Assembly (NCBI RefSeq): GCF_030347395.1
Contig: NZ_CP128170.1
Coordinates: 3,540,841-3,604,840 of the forward strand
Length of the DNA stretch: 64,000 nucleotides
Direction: 5' to 3'
DNA from: Microbacterium sp. ET2
Lineage (GTDB): Bacteria > Actinomycetota > Actinomycetes > Actinomycetales > Microbacteriaceae
Shown: positions 35,715-45,679 of the stretch, in pieces
Layout of the letters: each line of letters begins with the position of its first letter
Numbering within the stretch: position 1 is the stretch's first letter
Translations under genes and position numbers: made by a program
The notes under the pieces: generated by a model
Databases searched by the model: none
What the model saw: only the letters and a program-made list of their open reading frames with translations
What the model was told of the DNA's origin: nothing

Positions 35715-36512
35715 ATGGCTTCTGACGCGACGCGCGCCGTCGGCATCGACATCGGCGGCACCGGGATCAAGGGTGCGGTGGTGGATCTGAAGGACGGGAC
35801 CCTCCTCACCGACCGGGTGAAGGTGTCCACTCCGAAGGGCGCGGAGCCGCCCGACGTCCTCGAGGCCGTCAAGGAGGTCCTCTCACGACTCGATGTCAGC
35901 GAGGACGCCATCCCGCTCGGGGTGGCCTTCCCGGCCATCGTCAAGAACGGTACGACCCTCTCCGCCGCGAATGTCTCGGACAAGTGGATCGGCTTCGAAG
36001 CCGAGAGGTTCTTCGAGAACGGACTGGGTCGTGACATCTACTTCGCCAACGATGCGGATGTCGCAGGAGTCGCCGAGATGCGCTACGGCGCCGCACGTGA
36101 CCAGAACGGGCTGGTGATCCTCACCACTTTGGGCACGGGCATCGGCTCCGCGGTGATGTACCGCGGTGTCCTCATCCCCAACACCGAACTGGGGCATCTC
36201 CAGCGCGCCAAGCACGGTAAGGACGCCGAGGCGTTCGCCGCTTACTCGGCCATGGAGCGGGAGGAGCTCTCGTGGGCGGAGTGGGCCGAGCGGCTGCAGT
36301 GGTACTACGACTACGTGCAGTTCCTCTTCAGTCCCGACCTGTTCATCGTCGGCGGCGGCGTGAGCAAGCATGCCGACAAGTTCCTGCACCTGCTGTCGCT
36401 CAAGACGCCGATCGTACCGGCGACCCACCGGAACAATGCAGGGATCATCGGAGCGGCCGCTCTGTCGCTGGGTGTCGAGCCCCAGCTGACCGACGTGACC
36501 GCCGCTGACTGA
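35715..36512 (+). CDS. ppgK: polyphosphate glucokinase
   Basis: A 265-residue ROK-family kinase that phosphorylates glucose with polyphosphate (often also ATP). The phosphate loop GIDIGGTGIKGAVVD is at residues 10-24. The glucose site includes NDADVAGVAEMRYGA, and the second phosphate motif is ILTTLGTGIGSAVMYRG near 135-151. The GHLQRAKHGKDAEAF region matches PpgK and lacks the Cys-zinc motif of standard ROK proteins. It is 4 bp from the rnpB 3' end on the opposite strand. Confidence 0.96.
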   Translation: MASDATRAVGIDIGGTGIKGAVVDLKDGTLLTDRVKVSTPKGAEPPDVLEAVKEVLSRLDVSEDAIPLGVAFPAIVKNGTTLSAANVSDKWIGFEAERFFENGLGRDIYFANDADVAGVAEMRYGAARDQNGLVILTTLGTGIGSAVMYRGVLIPNTELGHLQRAKHGKDAEAFAAYSAMEREELSWAEWAERLQWYYDYVQFLFSPDLFIVGGGVSKHADKFLHLLSLKTPIVPATHRNNAGIIGAAALSLGVEPQLTDVTAAD

Positions 36513-36516
36513 GGGC

Positions 36517-36881
36517 GAATGGGCCGGCCTGTACGCCGGGTTCTGTCCGGGGGCGTGAGCCCCGTGGACGGTCATCTCTCTCGGCGACACGTTGCCGTGC
36601 CGCTCCAGCGGCCTACCCGAGGACTCGGCGAGCCGCGTCAGCATCCTCTGTCTGGCCTTGCTCCGGGCGAGGTTTACCGTGCGGGTCGTGTCACCACGAC
36701 CCCGGTGGTCTCTTACACCGCCGTTTCACCCTTACCGGGGTCTCCCCCGGCGGTCTGTTCTCTGTGGCACTGTCTCGCGGATCACTCCGGGTGGGTGTTA
36801 CCCACCGCCCTGCCCTGTGGAGCCCGGACGTTCCTCGGCGCGGGCGGGCCCGCGACGCGACCGTCCAGCCGACCCATTCGC
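36517..36881 (-). ncRNA. rnpB: RNase P RNA, type A
   Basis: On the minus strand the RNA opens with GAATGGGTCGGC, which pairs with GCCGGCCCATTC at its 3' end to form P1. The universal blocks are present: GAGGAACGTCCGGGCTCC with ACAGGGCAG near the 5' end, GGGTGAAACGG mid-length, AGACAGAGGATG and the 3' ACAGAACCCGGCGTACAGG. Length is about 365 nt. The 5' end is placed 7 nt after the TACACT hexamer. It is the RNA subunit that matures tRNA 5' ends. Confidence 0.96.
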
Positions 36882-36887
36882 TCTTCG

Positions 36888-36893
36888 AGTGTA
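36888..36893 (-). promoter_or_regulatory. -10 hexamer TACACT of rnpB
   Basis: The hexamer lies 6 nt before the first predicted base of rnpB, and sits in the 40-bp gap after the polymerase-like gene. Confidence 0.6.
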
Positions 36894-36921
36894 GCGCGGA
36901 GGCCCGCGGCCGCCCCGGCGG

Positions 36922-38656
36922 TCAGGTCTTCGCCGCAGACTCGGTGATCTGCAGATCCAGGGGGAAATCGAGCGGGAAGTCCCCGAACAGCAGACGGGTC
37001 GCCGAGACGGATGCCGCACGCACGGCGTCCGCCACATCCTCGGCCTGAGGGAGCGGGGCGTGGACGATGATCTCGTCGTGCAGGAAGAACGCCAGGTGCG
37101 GTTGTCGATCGAACACCGGCCCCGACGCGGTCGCGGGCGGGTCGACGGCGTCCCCGCCGAGGGTGTGGAGTCGCCCCCGCAGATCGGCGATCCAGGCCAG
37201 TGCCCACTCGGCGGCAGTCCCCTGCACGACGAAGTTGCGTGTGAACCGTCCGCGGTCGCGGGCTCCGCGCCTGGCGCGCTCCTGCTCCGCCGGGGTCGCG
37301 TCGGGTTGGCTGGCGCGATCCTGCGCAGCGCGCCATCCCGGGCTCGGCGACGGAGACGTTCGTCCCCATCGCGTCTGGACGACCCCTCCGTCCTCGCCGA
37401 CGCGGGCCGCTTCGTCGACGAGCGCCATCGCGCGGGGGAACGACCTTCGAAGCCGCGGCACCAGCCGCCCACTCTCTCCGGTGGTCGCTCCGTACATCGC
37501 GCCCAGCAGCGCCGTCTTGGCGTCGGCGCGGGTCGCGACGGCGCCCGTCTCCACCACCCCCTCGTACAGGTCCCGCCCCCGCGCCGCGGTGGCGAGAGGA
37601 AGGTCGCCGGCCATCGCAGCGAGTACCCGCGGTTCGAGCCTGCGCGACATCGGCGATGACGAGGCACCAGCCGGGATCCGCGCGCACGGCATCGCGAAGC
37701 GAACGCGGGATCTGCAGGGCGCCCCCTCCCGAGGATGCCCACCGGCCCGTGACGACACCACCGGGAACGTAGACAGGACGGAATCGTCTGTCCTGCACCC
37801 ACTCGTCGAGCCACGACCAGCCGTTGGCGGCGAAGAGCCGGGACATCCGCTTGTACTCCACCAGCGGAGCGATGGCGGGGTGGGTGTGACGCTCGAGCTC
37901 CCAGCGGCTCGTGGTCTCGACGTCGATCCCGACTCGGTGCAGAGCGCGAAGGAGCTTCGGAGGCGAATCGAGCGACACCGCGGGGTCGCCCAGGGCACCG
38001 CGCACCTCCGCGGCGAGCAGTCGCATCCGCTCGGGCAGCGTATCTGGGCGGGGGCGCGGACCGAGGATGTCCGAGAGCACGCGATCGTGCGCGGCGGCGT
38101 CCCAGGGCAGACCCGCCGCCGTCATCTCCGCCGCAGCGAGGGCCCCGGCTGATTCGGCAGCGAGGAGCAGCCGGAGAAAGCCCGGCGATGCGCTCGCGGC
38201 TATCGCGTCCCTCTGTCGCGCGAACTCGTGCAGGACGGCGTCGATCGCCTCCGGGAGCTCGGACCCGCCCGTGTCGCGATCCAGGGAGAAGAGGGCATCG
38301 GCGTCAGAGGTCTCGGCGATCTTGGCCGGGGCCTTCCACCCTGGATCGGCGCGGGCGGTGATCTTGGCGGGGAGGTCGGGGCGCGATCGGAGGATCGCGT
38401 GCGCGAGGCGGAGATCGTGGCAGCGTGCGACGCGGACACCGGCGGACAGAAGACGTCCGTAGACGGGGCCGGTGTCCGACCAGACCCAACGTGGGGAGTG
38501 AGAGGACTCCACCCTTCTCACCCACGGCGCCACCTCGTTCGTGGCGAGCGGGTGGCGATCACCCTCGGAGCCGGCTCCCGTCAGCGTGACCGCCTCCCAG
38601 CCCTCTGCGGTCGTGCCCAGGGCGACCCACACGACGTCGGCTGATGGCCCTGTCAT
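36922..38656 (-). pseudogene. PolA-like 3'-5' exonuclease/DNA polymerase with a 1-nt frameshift
   Basis: A second family A polymerase lacking the 5'-nuclease domain, of the type annotated 'bifunctional 3'-5' exonuclease/DNA polymerase' in actinobacteria. The first frame runs from ATG 38656 through WCLVIADVAQ. Then the reading changes: the frame giving LEPRVLAAMAGDLPLATAARG continues to the TGA at 36922. One extra C on the plus strand at 37639 or 37640 explains it; removing one restores 577 residues with motif A as ADVAQLEPRV, motif B KTALLGAMYGATTG and motif C FFLHDEIIVHAP. It is either a real disabling indel or a sequencing error. All other motifs look intact, so decay is recent if real. Confidence 0.85.
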
Positions 38657-38690
38657 CCCGCGAGGTCCGCCCGTCGGGTGGGGTCAGGTC

Positions 38691-39422
38691 TCAGAGGCCC
38701 GACTCTTCGGTGCGGACGAGGATGCCACCGCACTCCGGACAGGTCACCACCGTGTCATCCGGCGTCTGCCTGATCCGCTGCACATCGGTGCCCGACAACA
38801 CCATGTGGCAGCCCTCGCAGGTTTGCCGGCGCAGCAGACCCGCACCGACGCCGCGGGAGGCGAGTCGTTCATAGAGCGCCAGCAGGTCGTCGGCGATCGA
38901 TCCTGCGACGGCGTCGCGGTCGCGCCGGGCAGCGGTCAGGGAGGCTTCCGCCTCGGCCACCGCGCGCTTGGCCTCGGCGCTCAGCTGCGCCCCTTCCTCA
39001 TTCGTCGCGCGGATGAGCTCCTCCTGCTCGACCACCGCGGCTTCGGCGGCGTCGAGCTTCTCCATCACCTCGAGCTCGGCGTCCTCCAGGTCGCGCTTCC
39101 GACGGGAGAGCGAGGCGAGCTCGCTTTCGAACCCCTGCGCCTCGCGGGAGTTCGAACTCGCCGCCAGGCGCTCTTCGTCGCGAGCGCGACGCGCGTCGAC
39201 GACGGCGACGTCGGACTCGATCCGAGCCAGTTCCGCACGCAGATCGTCGCGCGCACCGGCGCGGCGGCTGAGTTCCTGCGTCAGCTCGGTGCGACGGGCG
39301 AGAAGCTCCTTGACGCGCTCGGCCTGCGGAGGGTTCCGCCGGGCGTGATCTGCCTGGCGGATGCGGGTGTCGAGGTCGGACACCTCAAGGAGGCGGCGCT
39401 GATCGGCAGGAGTGGCGTTCAC
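38691..39422 (-). CDS. coiled-coil C4-type zinc-ribbon protein
   Basis: A 243-residue protein of the old DUF164/CdsZ family. Residues 10-180 form a long antiparallel coiled coil of Arg/Glu/Ala heptads, and the C-terminus has the zinc ribbon CEGCHMVL (near residue 202) and CPECGGILV (near 228). Members are thought to be chaperone- or trafficking-type factors; the role is open. It starts with GTG, set by TAGGTT 6 nt upstream. The polymerase-like gene lies 34 bp downstream. Confidence 0.9.
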   Translation of the reverse strand: MNATPADQRRLLEVSDLDTRIRQADHARRNPPQAERVKELLARRTELTQELSRRAGARDDLRAELARIESDVAVVDARRARDEERLAASSNSREAQGFESELASLSRRKRDLEDAELEVMEKLDAAEAAVVEQEELIRATNEEGAQLSAEAKRAVAEAEASLTAARRDRDAVAGSIADDLLALYERLASRGVGAGLLRRQTCEGCHMVLSGTDVQRIRQTPDDTVVTCPECGGILVRTEESGL

Positions 39423-39428
39423 GTGTCC

Positions 39429-39434
39429 AACCTA
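39429..39434 (-). promoter_or_regulatory. -10 hexamer TAGGTT of the zinc-ribbon gene
   Basis: The hexamer lies 6 nt before the GTG at 39422 on the minus strand. Confidence 0.55.
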
Positions 39435-39552
39435 CCCGCCGCCTCCCCCGCACGGTCGGCCGCTCCCTGCCCGATACGGGCCGCGAGCGCAAGGCCTCGG
39501 CCGGAGGTGCCGGGGTCCGTAACCTGGGCGCCACCAGACCTGAGGAGCACCG

Positions 39553-40518
39553 ATGACGAACTTCGGCTACACCCTGATGACCGAGCAGAGCGGCCCGAAG
39601 GAGCTCGTTCGCTACGCCCGCCTCGCGGAGGACGTCGGCTTCGACTTCGAGGTCTCCAGCGACCACTTCACTCCCTGGCTCACGACACAGGGGCACGCGC
39701 CGTACGCCTGGTCCGTGCTGGGCGCGGTGGCCGCCGTGACCGAACGGGTCGAGCTGATGACCTACGTCACCTGCCCGACGGTGCGGTACCACCCCGCTGT
39801 GGTCGCCCAGAAGGCCGCCACCGTGCAGCTGCTCTCGGACGGTCGGTTCACCCTGGGCCTCGGATCGGGCGAGAGCCTCAACGAGCACGTCGTCGGCGAG
39901 GGGTGGCCGGGAGTGGACGTGCGACAGGACATGCTGGTCGAGGCCATCGAGATCATCCGCGCCCTGCACACCGGTGATCTGGTCACCTACGACGGACAGT
40001 ACTACCGGGTCGATTCCGCCCGCGTCTGGGACGCCCCCGACGGTGGGGTGCCGCTCGCGACAGCGGTGTCGGGCCCGAAATCGATCGAGCGGTTCTCCGC
40101 GCTCGTCGACCACATGATCGCCGTCGAGCCCGAGGGGGAGCTCGTGACCGGATGGGACGAGGCGCGCGGGGGCACCTCGCGGAAGATCGGTCAGATCCCG
40201 ATCTCGTGGGATCCCGACGAGGAAGCCGCGATCGCCCGCGCTCACGAGCAGTTCCGCTGGTTCGGATTGGGCTGGCCGGTCAACTCCGAGCTGCCCACCC
40301 CGGCGAGCTTCGCCGCGGCCACCCAGTTCGTGCGGCCCGAAGACGTCGCCGAGGGCATCGCGTGCGGCCCCGACCTCGACAAGATCGCCGAAAGCGTGCG
40401 CCCCTACCTCGAAGCCGGATTCACCGACGTCGCCCTCGTTCAGATCGGCGGCGACACCCAGGACCGGTTCCTCGCCGAGGCGGCAGAGCCTCTGCTCGAT
40501 CGACTGCGCGCGATGTGA
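39553..40518 (+). CDS. F420-type LLM class oxidoreductase (TIGR03557-like)
   Basis: A 321-residue luciferase-like barrel. FGYTLMTEQSGPKELVRYA, FEVSSDHFTPWLTTQGHAPYAW and GSGESLNEHVVGEGWP match the actinobacterial family TIGR03557, which is predicted to use coenzyme F420; F420-dependent glucose-6-phosphate dehydrogenase is a relative. Substrate is unknown. The ATG follows TGAGGAGCACC. A TAACCT hexamer around 39520 could drive a short leader. A CofE-like gene is at 15012, but no other F420 gene lies in the window. Confidence 0.87.
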   Translation: MTNFGYTLMTEQSGPKELVRYARLAEDVGFDFEVSSDHFTPWLTTQGHAPYAWSVLGAVAAVTERVELMTYVTCPTVRYHPAVVAQKAATVQLLSDGRFTLGLGSGESLNEHVVGEGWPGVDVRQDMLVEAIEIIRALHTGDLVTYDGQYYRVDSARVWDAPDGGVPLATAVSGPKSIERFSALVDHMIAVEPEGELVTGWDEARGGTSRKIGQIPISWDPDEEAAIARAHEQFRWFGLGWPVNSELPTPASFAAATQFVRPEDVAEGIACGPDLDKIAESVRPYLEAGFTDVALVQIGGDTQDRFLAEAAEPLLDRLRAM

Positions 40519-40549
40519 CGACGACGCCGTCCTCCTACACTGGGCGGAG

Positions 40550-40622
40550 GGGCCTTTAGCTCAGCTGGTAGAGCGCCACGTTTACACCGTGGATGTCGTC
40601 GGTTCGATCCCGGCAGGGCCCA
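40550..40622 (+). tRNA. tRNA-Val (anticodon TAC)
   Basis: The acceptor GGGCCTT pairs with AGGGCCC at 40615-40621. The anticodon arm is CCACG-TTTACAC-CGTGG and the T arm contains GGTTCGATCC. The discriminator is A at 40622 and no CCA is encoded. Confidence 0.95.
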
Positions 40623-40645
40623 CCGCGGACTCGATAGGCTTGTCG

Positions 40646-40693
40646 ATGGTGTGTTGTGCGGAGCGAACAAAGCGATCCGCACGTCCATGGTGA
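40646..40693 (+). other. possible leader peptide upstream of aceE
   Basis: A 15-codon frame, ATG to TGA, starts 5 nt after a TAGGCT hexamer at 40635-40640 and encodes two adjacent Cys at codons 3-4. It ends 38 bp before aceE. It may be a Cys-containing leader peptide on the aceE transcript, or chance. Confidence 0.3.
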
Positions 40694-40731
40694 TTATCTG
40701 GCACGATCTGCCAGCCGAAGAAAGGTCTCGT

Positions 40732-43458
40732 GTGACTGTTCACGACCAGGATCCGTACTCTCAGGGCCCGCAGGACAGCGATCCGGAAGAGACGTCGGAG
40801 TGGCAGGAATCGCTCCAGCAGCTGGTGCAGGCCAAGGGTCCGCAGCGCGGCCGCGAGATCATGCTCAGCCTGCTGAAGGCGTCGAAGGAACTCCACCTCG
40901 GGGTCCCGATGGTCCCCACCACCGACTACATCAACACCATCGCAGCCGAGAACGAGCCCGACTTCCCCGGCGACGAGGAGATCGAGCGTCGTTACCGGGC
41001 ATGGATCCGTTGGAACGCCGCCATCACCGTGCACCGGGCGCAGCGACCCGGCATCGCCGTCGGCGGCCACATCTCGACCTACGCCTCGTCGGCCGCCCTC
41101 TACGAGGTCGGCTTCAACCACTTCTTCCGAGGGCAGGACCACCCCACCGGAGGCGACCAGATCTTCATCCAGGGGCACGCCTCGCCCGGCACCTACGCCA
41201 GGGCCTTCCTCGAGGGTCGCCTCACCGAGGCACAGCTCGACGGCTTCCGCCAGGAGAAGTCGGCTGCCCCCAACGGCATCCCCTCCTACCCGCACCCCCG
41301 CCTGATGCCGGAGTTCTGGCAGTTCCCGACGGTGTCGATGGGGCTCGGTCCGATCAACGCCATCTACCAGGCGATGACCAACAAGTACCTCACCAACCGC
41401 GGGATCAAGGACGTCTCCGACTCCCATGTCTGGGCATTCCTCGGTGACGGCGAGATGGACGAGGTGGAGAGCCGCGGTCAGCTCCAGGTCGCCGCCAACG
41501 AGGGCCTGGACAACCTCACCTTCGTCGTCAACTGCAACCTGCAGCGCCTTGACGGCCCCGTCCGCGGCAACGGCAAGATCATCCAGGAACTGGAGAGCTT
41601 CTTCCGCGGCGCCGGCTGGAATGTCATCAAAGTGATCTGGGGTCGCGAGTGGGACGACCTGCTCGCCCGTGACAGCGAAGGCGCGCTGCTGAACCTGATG
41701 AACGTCACCCCCGACGGTGACTATCAGACCTACAAGGCCGAGAACGGCGCGTACGTCCGTGAGCACTTCTTCGGCCGCGACGAGCGCGCTGCCGCCCTCG
41801 TCAAGGACTACAGCGACGAGCAGATCTGGAACCTCAAGCGAGGCGGGCACGACTACCGCAAGGTCTACGCCGCGTTCAAGGCGGCCGCCGAGCACAAGGG
41901 CCAGCCCACCGTCATCCTCGCGAAGACCATCAAGGGCTACGGTCTCGGTCCCCACTTCGAGGGTCGCAACGCCACGCATCAGATGAAGAAGATGACGCTG
42001 GACGACCTCAAGCTTTTCCGTGACGCGATGCACATCCCGGTGAGCGACGCGCAGCTCGAGGAGAACCCGTACCTTCCGCCGTACTACAACCCCGGTCCGC
42101 AGGACGAGACCATCCAGTACCTGCAGGAGCGGCGGCGTGCGCTCGCCGGTTACCTGCCGGAACGGCGCACGCACCACGTCGGCCTGGAACTGCCCGGTGA
42201 CCAGGCTTACGCCCTTCCCAAGAAGGGATCGGGCACGCAGGAAGTCGCGACGACGATGGCGTTCGTCCGTCTCCTGAAAGATCTGCTGCGTGTGAAGGAC
42301 TTCGGTCACCGCATCGTTCCGATCATCCCCGACGAGGCCCGCACGTTCGGCATGGACGCGTACTTCCCGACGGCGAAGATCTACAACCCCCACGGTCAGC
42401 ACTACACGTCTGTCGACCGCGAACTGCTTCTGGCGTACAAGGAGAGTCCCCAGGGGCAGATCATCCACGTCGGCATCAACGAGGCGGGCGCACTCGCGGC
42501 CTTCACCGGCACCGGGACGTCGTACTCCACGCACGGCGAGCCGTTGATCCCCGTCTACGTCTTCTACTCGATGTTCGGATTCCAGCGCACCGGTGACGCC
42601 CTGTGGGCGGCCGGCGACCAGATGACGCGCGGTTTCCTCATCGGCGCCACCGCGGGTCGCACGACGCTGACGGGCGAGGGCCTCCAGCACGCCGACGGGC
42701 ACTCGCCGCTCCTGGCTTCCACCAACCCTGCGGTGGTCAGCTACGACCCGGCCTACGGCTACGAGATCGCCCACATCGTGCGGGCGGGAATCGAGCGGAT
42801 GTACGGCGGGAATCATCCCGACCCGAACGTCATGTACTACCTCACGGTGTACAACGAGCCGATGGTTCAGCCTGCCGAACCCGACGGTGTCGACGTCGAG
42901 GGCATCGTCCGCGGCATCCATCGCATCGCACCCGCAGCCGGCGACGGGGCCCGCGCGCAGATCCTCGCCTCGGGCGTGGGCGTGCCGTGGGCACTCGAGG
43001 CCCAGCAGCTGCTGCGCGACGACTGGGGCGTCCAGGCCGACGTGTGGTCCGTGACCTCCTGGGGCGAGCTGCGTCGCGACGGTCTCGCCGCCGACGAGCA
43101 CAACTTCCTCCACCCCGACGGCGAGCAGCGCAGCGCTTACGTCACCGACAAGCTGGCGGGGACGCCGGGTCCGGTCATCGCGGTCAGCGACTTCGAACAT
43201 GCCGTCCAGGATCAGATCCGCCCGTGGGTGCAGCACAATTTCCACACGCTGGGCGCCGACGGTTTCGGCTTCTCCGACACTCGCCCGGCCGCACGCCGGT
43301 GGTTCAAGATCGACGGACCCTCGATCGTCGTCAAGACCCTGCAGGCGCTGGCTGCCGAGGGGACGGTGGATCGCTCCCTGTCGGTGCAGGCGATCGAGAA
43401 GTACCGGCTGCACGACGTCAGCGCGGGCACGAGCGGGAACGCGGGCGGCGAGAGCTGA
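40732..43458 (+). CDS. aceE: pyruvate dehydrogenase E1, homodimeric type
   Basis: A 908-residue ThDP enzyme that decarboxylates pyruvate and acetylates the lipoyl group of E2. The cofactor motif is [12 protein letters not shown] to [10 protein letters not shown] (about residues 235-275). The N-terminal [22 protein letters not shown] and C-terminal [10 protein letters not shown] segments match the actinobacterial homodimeric AceE. An upstream frame begins at 40651, but GTG 40732 has AGAAAGG 7-13 nt upstream and gives the family length. Partners are the E2 at 21264 and LpdA at 19781. The 109-bp leader after tRNA-Val holds the promoter. Confidence 0.97.
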   Translation: MTVHDQDPYSQGPQDSDPEETSEWQESLQQLVQAKGPQRGREIMLSLLKASKELHLGVPMVPTTDYINTIAAENEPDFPGDEEIERRYRAWIRWNAAITVHRAQRPGIAVGGHISTYASSAALYEVGFNHFFRGQDHPTGGDQIFIQGHASPGTYARAFLEGRLTEAQLDGFRQEKSAAPNGIPSYPHPRLMPEFWQFPTVSMGLGPINAIYQAMTNKYLTNRGIKDVSDSHVWAFLGDGEMDEVESRGQLQVAANEGLDNLTFVVNCNLQRLDGPVRGNGKIIQELESFFRGAGWNVIKVIWGREWDDLLARDSEGALLNLMNVTPDGDYQTYKAENGAYVREHFFGRDERAAALVKDYSDEQIWNLKRGGHDYRKVYAAFKAAAEHKGQPTVILAKTIKGYGLGPHFEGRNATHQMKKMTLDDLKLFRDAMHIPVSDAQLEENPYLPPYYNPGPQDETIQYLQERRRALAGYLPERRTHHVGLELPGDQAYALPKKGSGTQEVATTMAFVRLLKDLLRVKDFGHRIVPIIPDEARTFGMDAYFPTAKIYNPHGQHYTSVDRELLLAYKESPQGQIIHVGINEAGALAAFTGTGTSYSTHGEPLIPVYVFYSMFGFQRTGDALWAAGDQMTRGFLIGATAGRTTLTGEGLQHADGHSPLLASTNPAVVSYDPAYGYEIAHIVRAGIERMYGGNHPDPNVMYYLTVYNEPMVQPAEPDGVDVEGIVRGIHRIAPAAGDGARAQILASGVGVPWALEAQQLLRDDWGVQADVWSVTSWGELRRDGLAADEHNFLHPDGEQRSAYVTDKLAGTPGPVIAVSDFEHAVQDQIRPWVQHNFHTLGADGFGFSDTRPAARRWFKIDGPSIVVKTLQALAAEGTVDRSLSVQAIEKYRLHDVSAGTSGNAGGES

Positions 43459-43476
43459 TCCGGGATCCCTCCGACG

Positions 43477-44670
43477 ATGGACAAGGCCGAAACACTCGCC
43501 TGGCTCCGACGCATCTCGGGCGACCTCGCCACGGCTACGATCCAGCGTCTCGAGGACTCGCTCCCCTGGTATGCCGAGATGCCGCCGGCCCGGCGGTCGG
43601 CGGTCGGTCTAGTAGCCCAGGCGGGCATCAGCTCCTTCATACAGTGGTACGACGACCCCGGCTCCACACCCTGGATCGCCGCGGACATCTTCGCCGCCGC
43701 GCCCCGTGAACTCCTGCGGAGCGTGTCGCTGACGCAGACGCTGCAGCTGATCCGCGTCACCGTCGAGGTGACGGAGGAACGGGTGGCCGGCAAGGACGAG
43801 AACCTCCGCGAGGCGATCCTGCTGTACTCGCGCGAGGTCGCCTTCGCCGCCGCCGACGTGTACGCGCGCGCGGCGGAGGCGCGGGGGCTCTGGGACGCGC
43901 GCCTGGAGGCGCTGGTCGTGGACTCGATCCTCACGGGCGAGGCCGACGAGGAGCTGCCGAGCCGGATCGCGGCCCTCGGCTGGCACGGACACGGGGAGGT
44001 TGCGGTGCTCGTGGGCACCACTCCCCCGCAATTCGACGTCGACCAGTTGCGGCGCACGGCGCGCAAGCTCGGAGTCGACGTGCTCATCGGTGTGCAGGGC
44101 TCGCGACTGGTCCTGGTGGTCGGCCGCGCCGACGCGCCGCGCGGAGAAGAGACCCCCACCGATCTGCCCTTCGACGAGATCGCCCGCCGCCTCGAACCCG
44201 GCTTCGGAACGGGCTACCTCGTGCTCGGACCCGCCGTCCCTGCTCTGGTCGACGCCAGCCAGAGTGCACGCGCTGCCCTCGCCGGCTTCGCCGTCGCCCG
44301 GGCTTGGCGTCATGCGCCCCGGCCCGTCGATGCCGACGACCTCCTCCCCGAGCGAGCTCTTGCGGGCGATCCACTGGCGAAGCAGACCCTGGTGGAACGG
44401 ATCTATCGCCCGCTGCAGAGCCACAGCTCCGATCTGGTGACGACGCTGTGGAGCTATCTCGACAACGGCCGCTCGCTCGAGGCGACCGCGCGGGAGCTCT
44501 TCGTGCACCCGAACACGGTGCGCTACCGACTCAAACGGGTGTCGGAGGTCATCGGGTGGGACGCCACCGGGCCGCGCGAAGCGCTCATCCTGCAGACGGC
44601 GCTGATTCTCGGATCGATCGGGACGGATGCCACCCGCCGACGTTCTCCCGGACCGCGGCGCGTCGGGTGA
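43477..44670 (+). CDS. fasR: PucR/CdaR-family regulator, likely FasR
   Basis: A 397-residue regulator. The N-terminal two thirds resemble the GGDEF-like/CdaR sensing part (VAVLVGTTPPQFDVDQL), and the C-terminal helix-turn-helix reads LWSYLDNGRSLEATARELFVHPNTVRYRLKRVSEVIG near residues 328-364, the PucR pattern. In streptomycetes and mycobacteria the regulator FasR lies just before fabD and activates the fatty-acid operon; the position here is the same. It starts 18 bp after aceE and 94 bp before fabD. The symbol rests on synteny. Confidence 0.8.
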   Translation: MDKAETLAWLRRISGDLATATIQRLEDSLPWYAEMPPARRSAVGLVAQAGISSFIQWYDDPGSTPWIAADIFAAAPRELLRSVSLTQTLQLIRVTVEVTEERVAGKDENLREAILLYSREVAFAAADVYARAAEARGLWDARLEALVVDSILTGEADEELPSRIAALGWHGHGEVAVLVGTTPPQFDVDQLRRTARKLGVDVLIGVQGSRLVLVVGRADAPRGEETPTDLPFDEIARRLEPGFGTGYLVLGPAVPALVDASQSARAALAGFAVARAWRHAPRPVDADDLLPERALAGDPLAKQTLVERIYRPLQSHSSDLVTTLWSYLDNGRSLEATARELFVHPNTVRYRLKRVSEVIGWDATGPREALILQTALILGSIGTDATRRRSPGPRRVG

Positions 44671-44764
44671 GGACACCTTCCCTGTGCGAAACGCACAAAG
44701 GCTCCGGATATTTCTGTGTCGCGACCTCCAGAAGGTGGCGCAGGATGATTGAAAGGATGGAATC

Positions 44765-45679
44765 GTGATCATTGCCGTCTTCCCCGGGCAGGGCTCGCAG
44801 ACGCCGGGATTCCTCACCCCGTGGCTGGAGATCCCGGGAGCTCGAGAGACCCTCGAGGTCTACTCCGATGCAGCGGGGGTCGATCTGGTCGCCGCGGGAA
44901 CGGAGTGGGACGCCGATCGCATCCGCGACACCAAGGTGGCCCAGCCGCTCATCGTCGCGGCCGGCCTCCTGGCCTGGGGTGAATTGGGCAGGCCCCGGCA
45001 GGTGGCAGGGGTCGCCGGACATTCAGTCGGAGAGTTCACCGCTGCGGCTGCCGCGGCGATCCTCCCCGACGCCGAGGTACTGCGTCTGGTCGGCGTTCGC
45101 GGTCAGGCCATGGCGGATGCCGCCGCGCACGCGGACACCGGGATGAGCGCCGTGATCGGCGGAGACGAGACGGCCGTTCTGGAGGGGCTGTCGGCGCTCG
45201 GGCTGACACCGGCCAACCACAACGGCGCGGGACAGATCGTCGCCGCCGGAGCCCGTGCCGATCTCGACCGCCTCGCCGCCGAACCCGTCCCCGGCACTCG
45301 CGTCATTCCGCTTCAGGTGGCGGGCGCGTTCCACACCGATTACATGGCACCGGCGGTGGCCACTCTCCGCGACGCGGCAGCCCGGACCGTGGGCGGCGAT
45401 CCTCTCCGCACCATCTGGACCAACCGCGACGGTTCCGCAGTGCAGACCGGACGCGCGTTCATCGATCTTCTCGTCGAGCAGGTCGCCTCGCCTGTGCGCT
45501 GGGACCTCTGCATGGCGAGCTTCGCCGCTGCCGGCGTCACCGGCATCGTCGAACTCACCCCTGCGGGCACGCTCACCGGGCTCGCGAAGCGGGCGCTTCG
45601 CGGCGTCCCGACCGTCGCCGTGAAGACTCCCGACGACCTCGCCGCCGCCGTCGAGCTCTGGGAAGGATCGGCCGCATGA
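44765..45679 (+). CDS. fabD: ACP S-malonyltransferase
   Basis: A 304-residue enzyme that loads malonate from malonyl-CoA onto ACP. VFPGQGSQTPGF is at residues 4-15, the nucleophile Ser is in GVAGHSVGEFTAAA near residue 87, and the His is in AGAFHTDYMAP. GTG 44765 follows GAAAGGATGG. Its TGA overlaps the fabH ATG by the ATGA arrangement. The promoter region 44671-44764 is the expected FasR target. Confidence 0.96.
   Translation: MIIAVFPGQGSQTPGFLTPWLEIPGARETLEVYSDAAGVDLVAAGTEWDADRIRDTKVAQPLIVAAGLLAWGELGRPRQVAGVAGHSVGEFTAAAAAAILPDAEVLRLVGVRGQAMADAAAHADTGMSAVIGGDETAVLEGLSALGLTPANHNGAGQIVAAGARADLDRLAAEPVPGTRVIPLQVAGAFHTDYMAPAVATLRDAAARTVGGDPLRTIWTNRDGSAVQTGRAFIDLLVEQVASPVRWDLCMASFAAAGVTGIVELTPAGTLTGLAKRALRGVPTVAVKTPDDLAAAVELWEGSAA

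Noticed and set aside
36517..36947. Open frames over rnpB
   Set aside because: The region has the full set of conserved RNase P RNA blocks and P1 pairing, so the frames are chance.
40582..43413. 943-codon open frame antisense to aceE
   Set aside because: The aceE frame has complete ThDP motifs; the antisense frame is a repetitive Val/Asp/Leu/Arg product typical of the complement of GC-rich genes.
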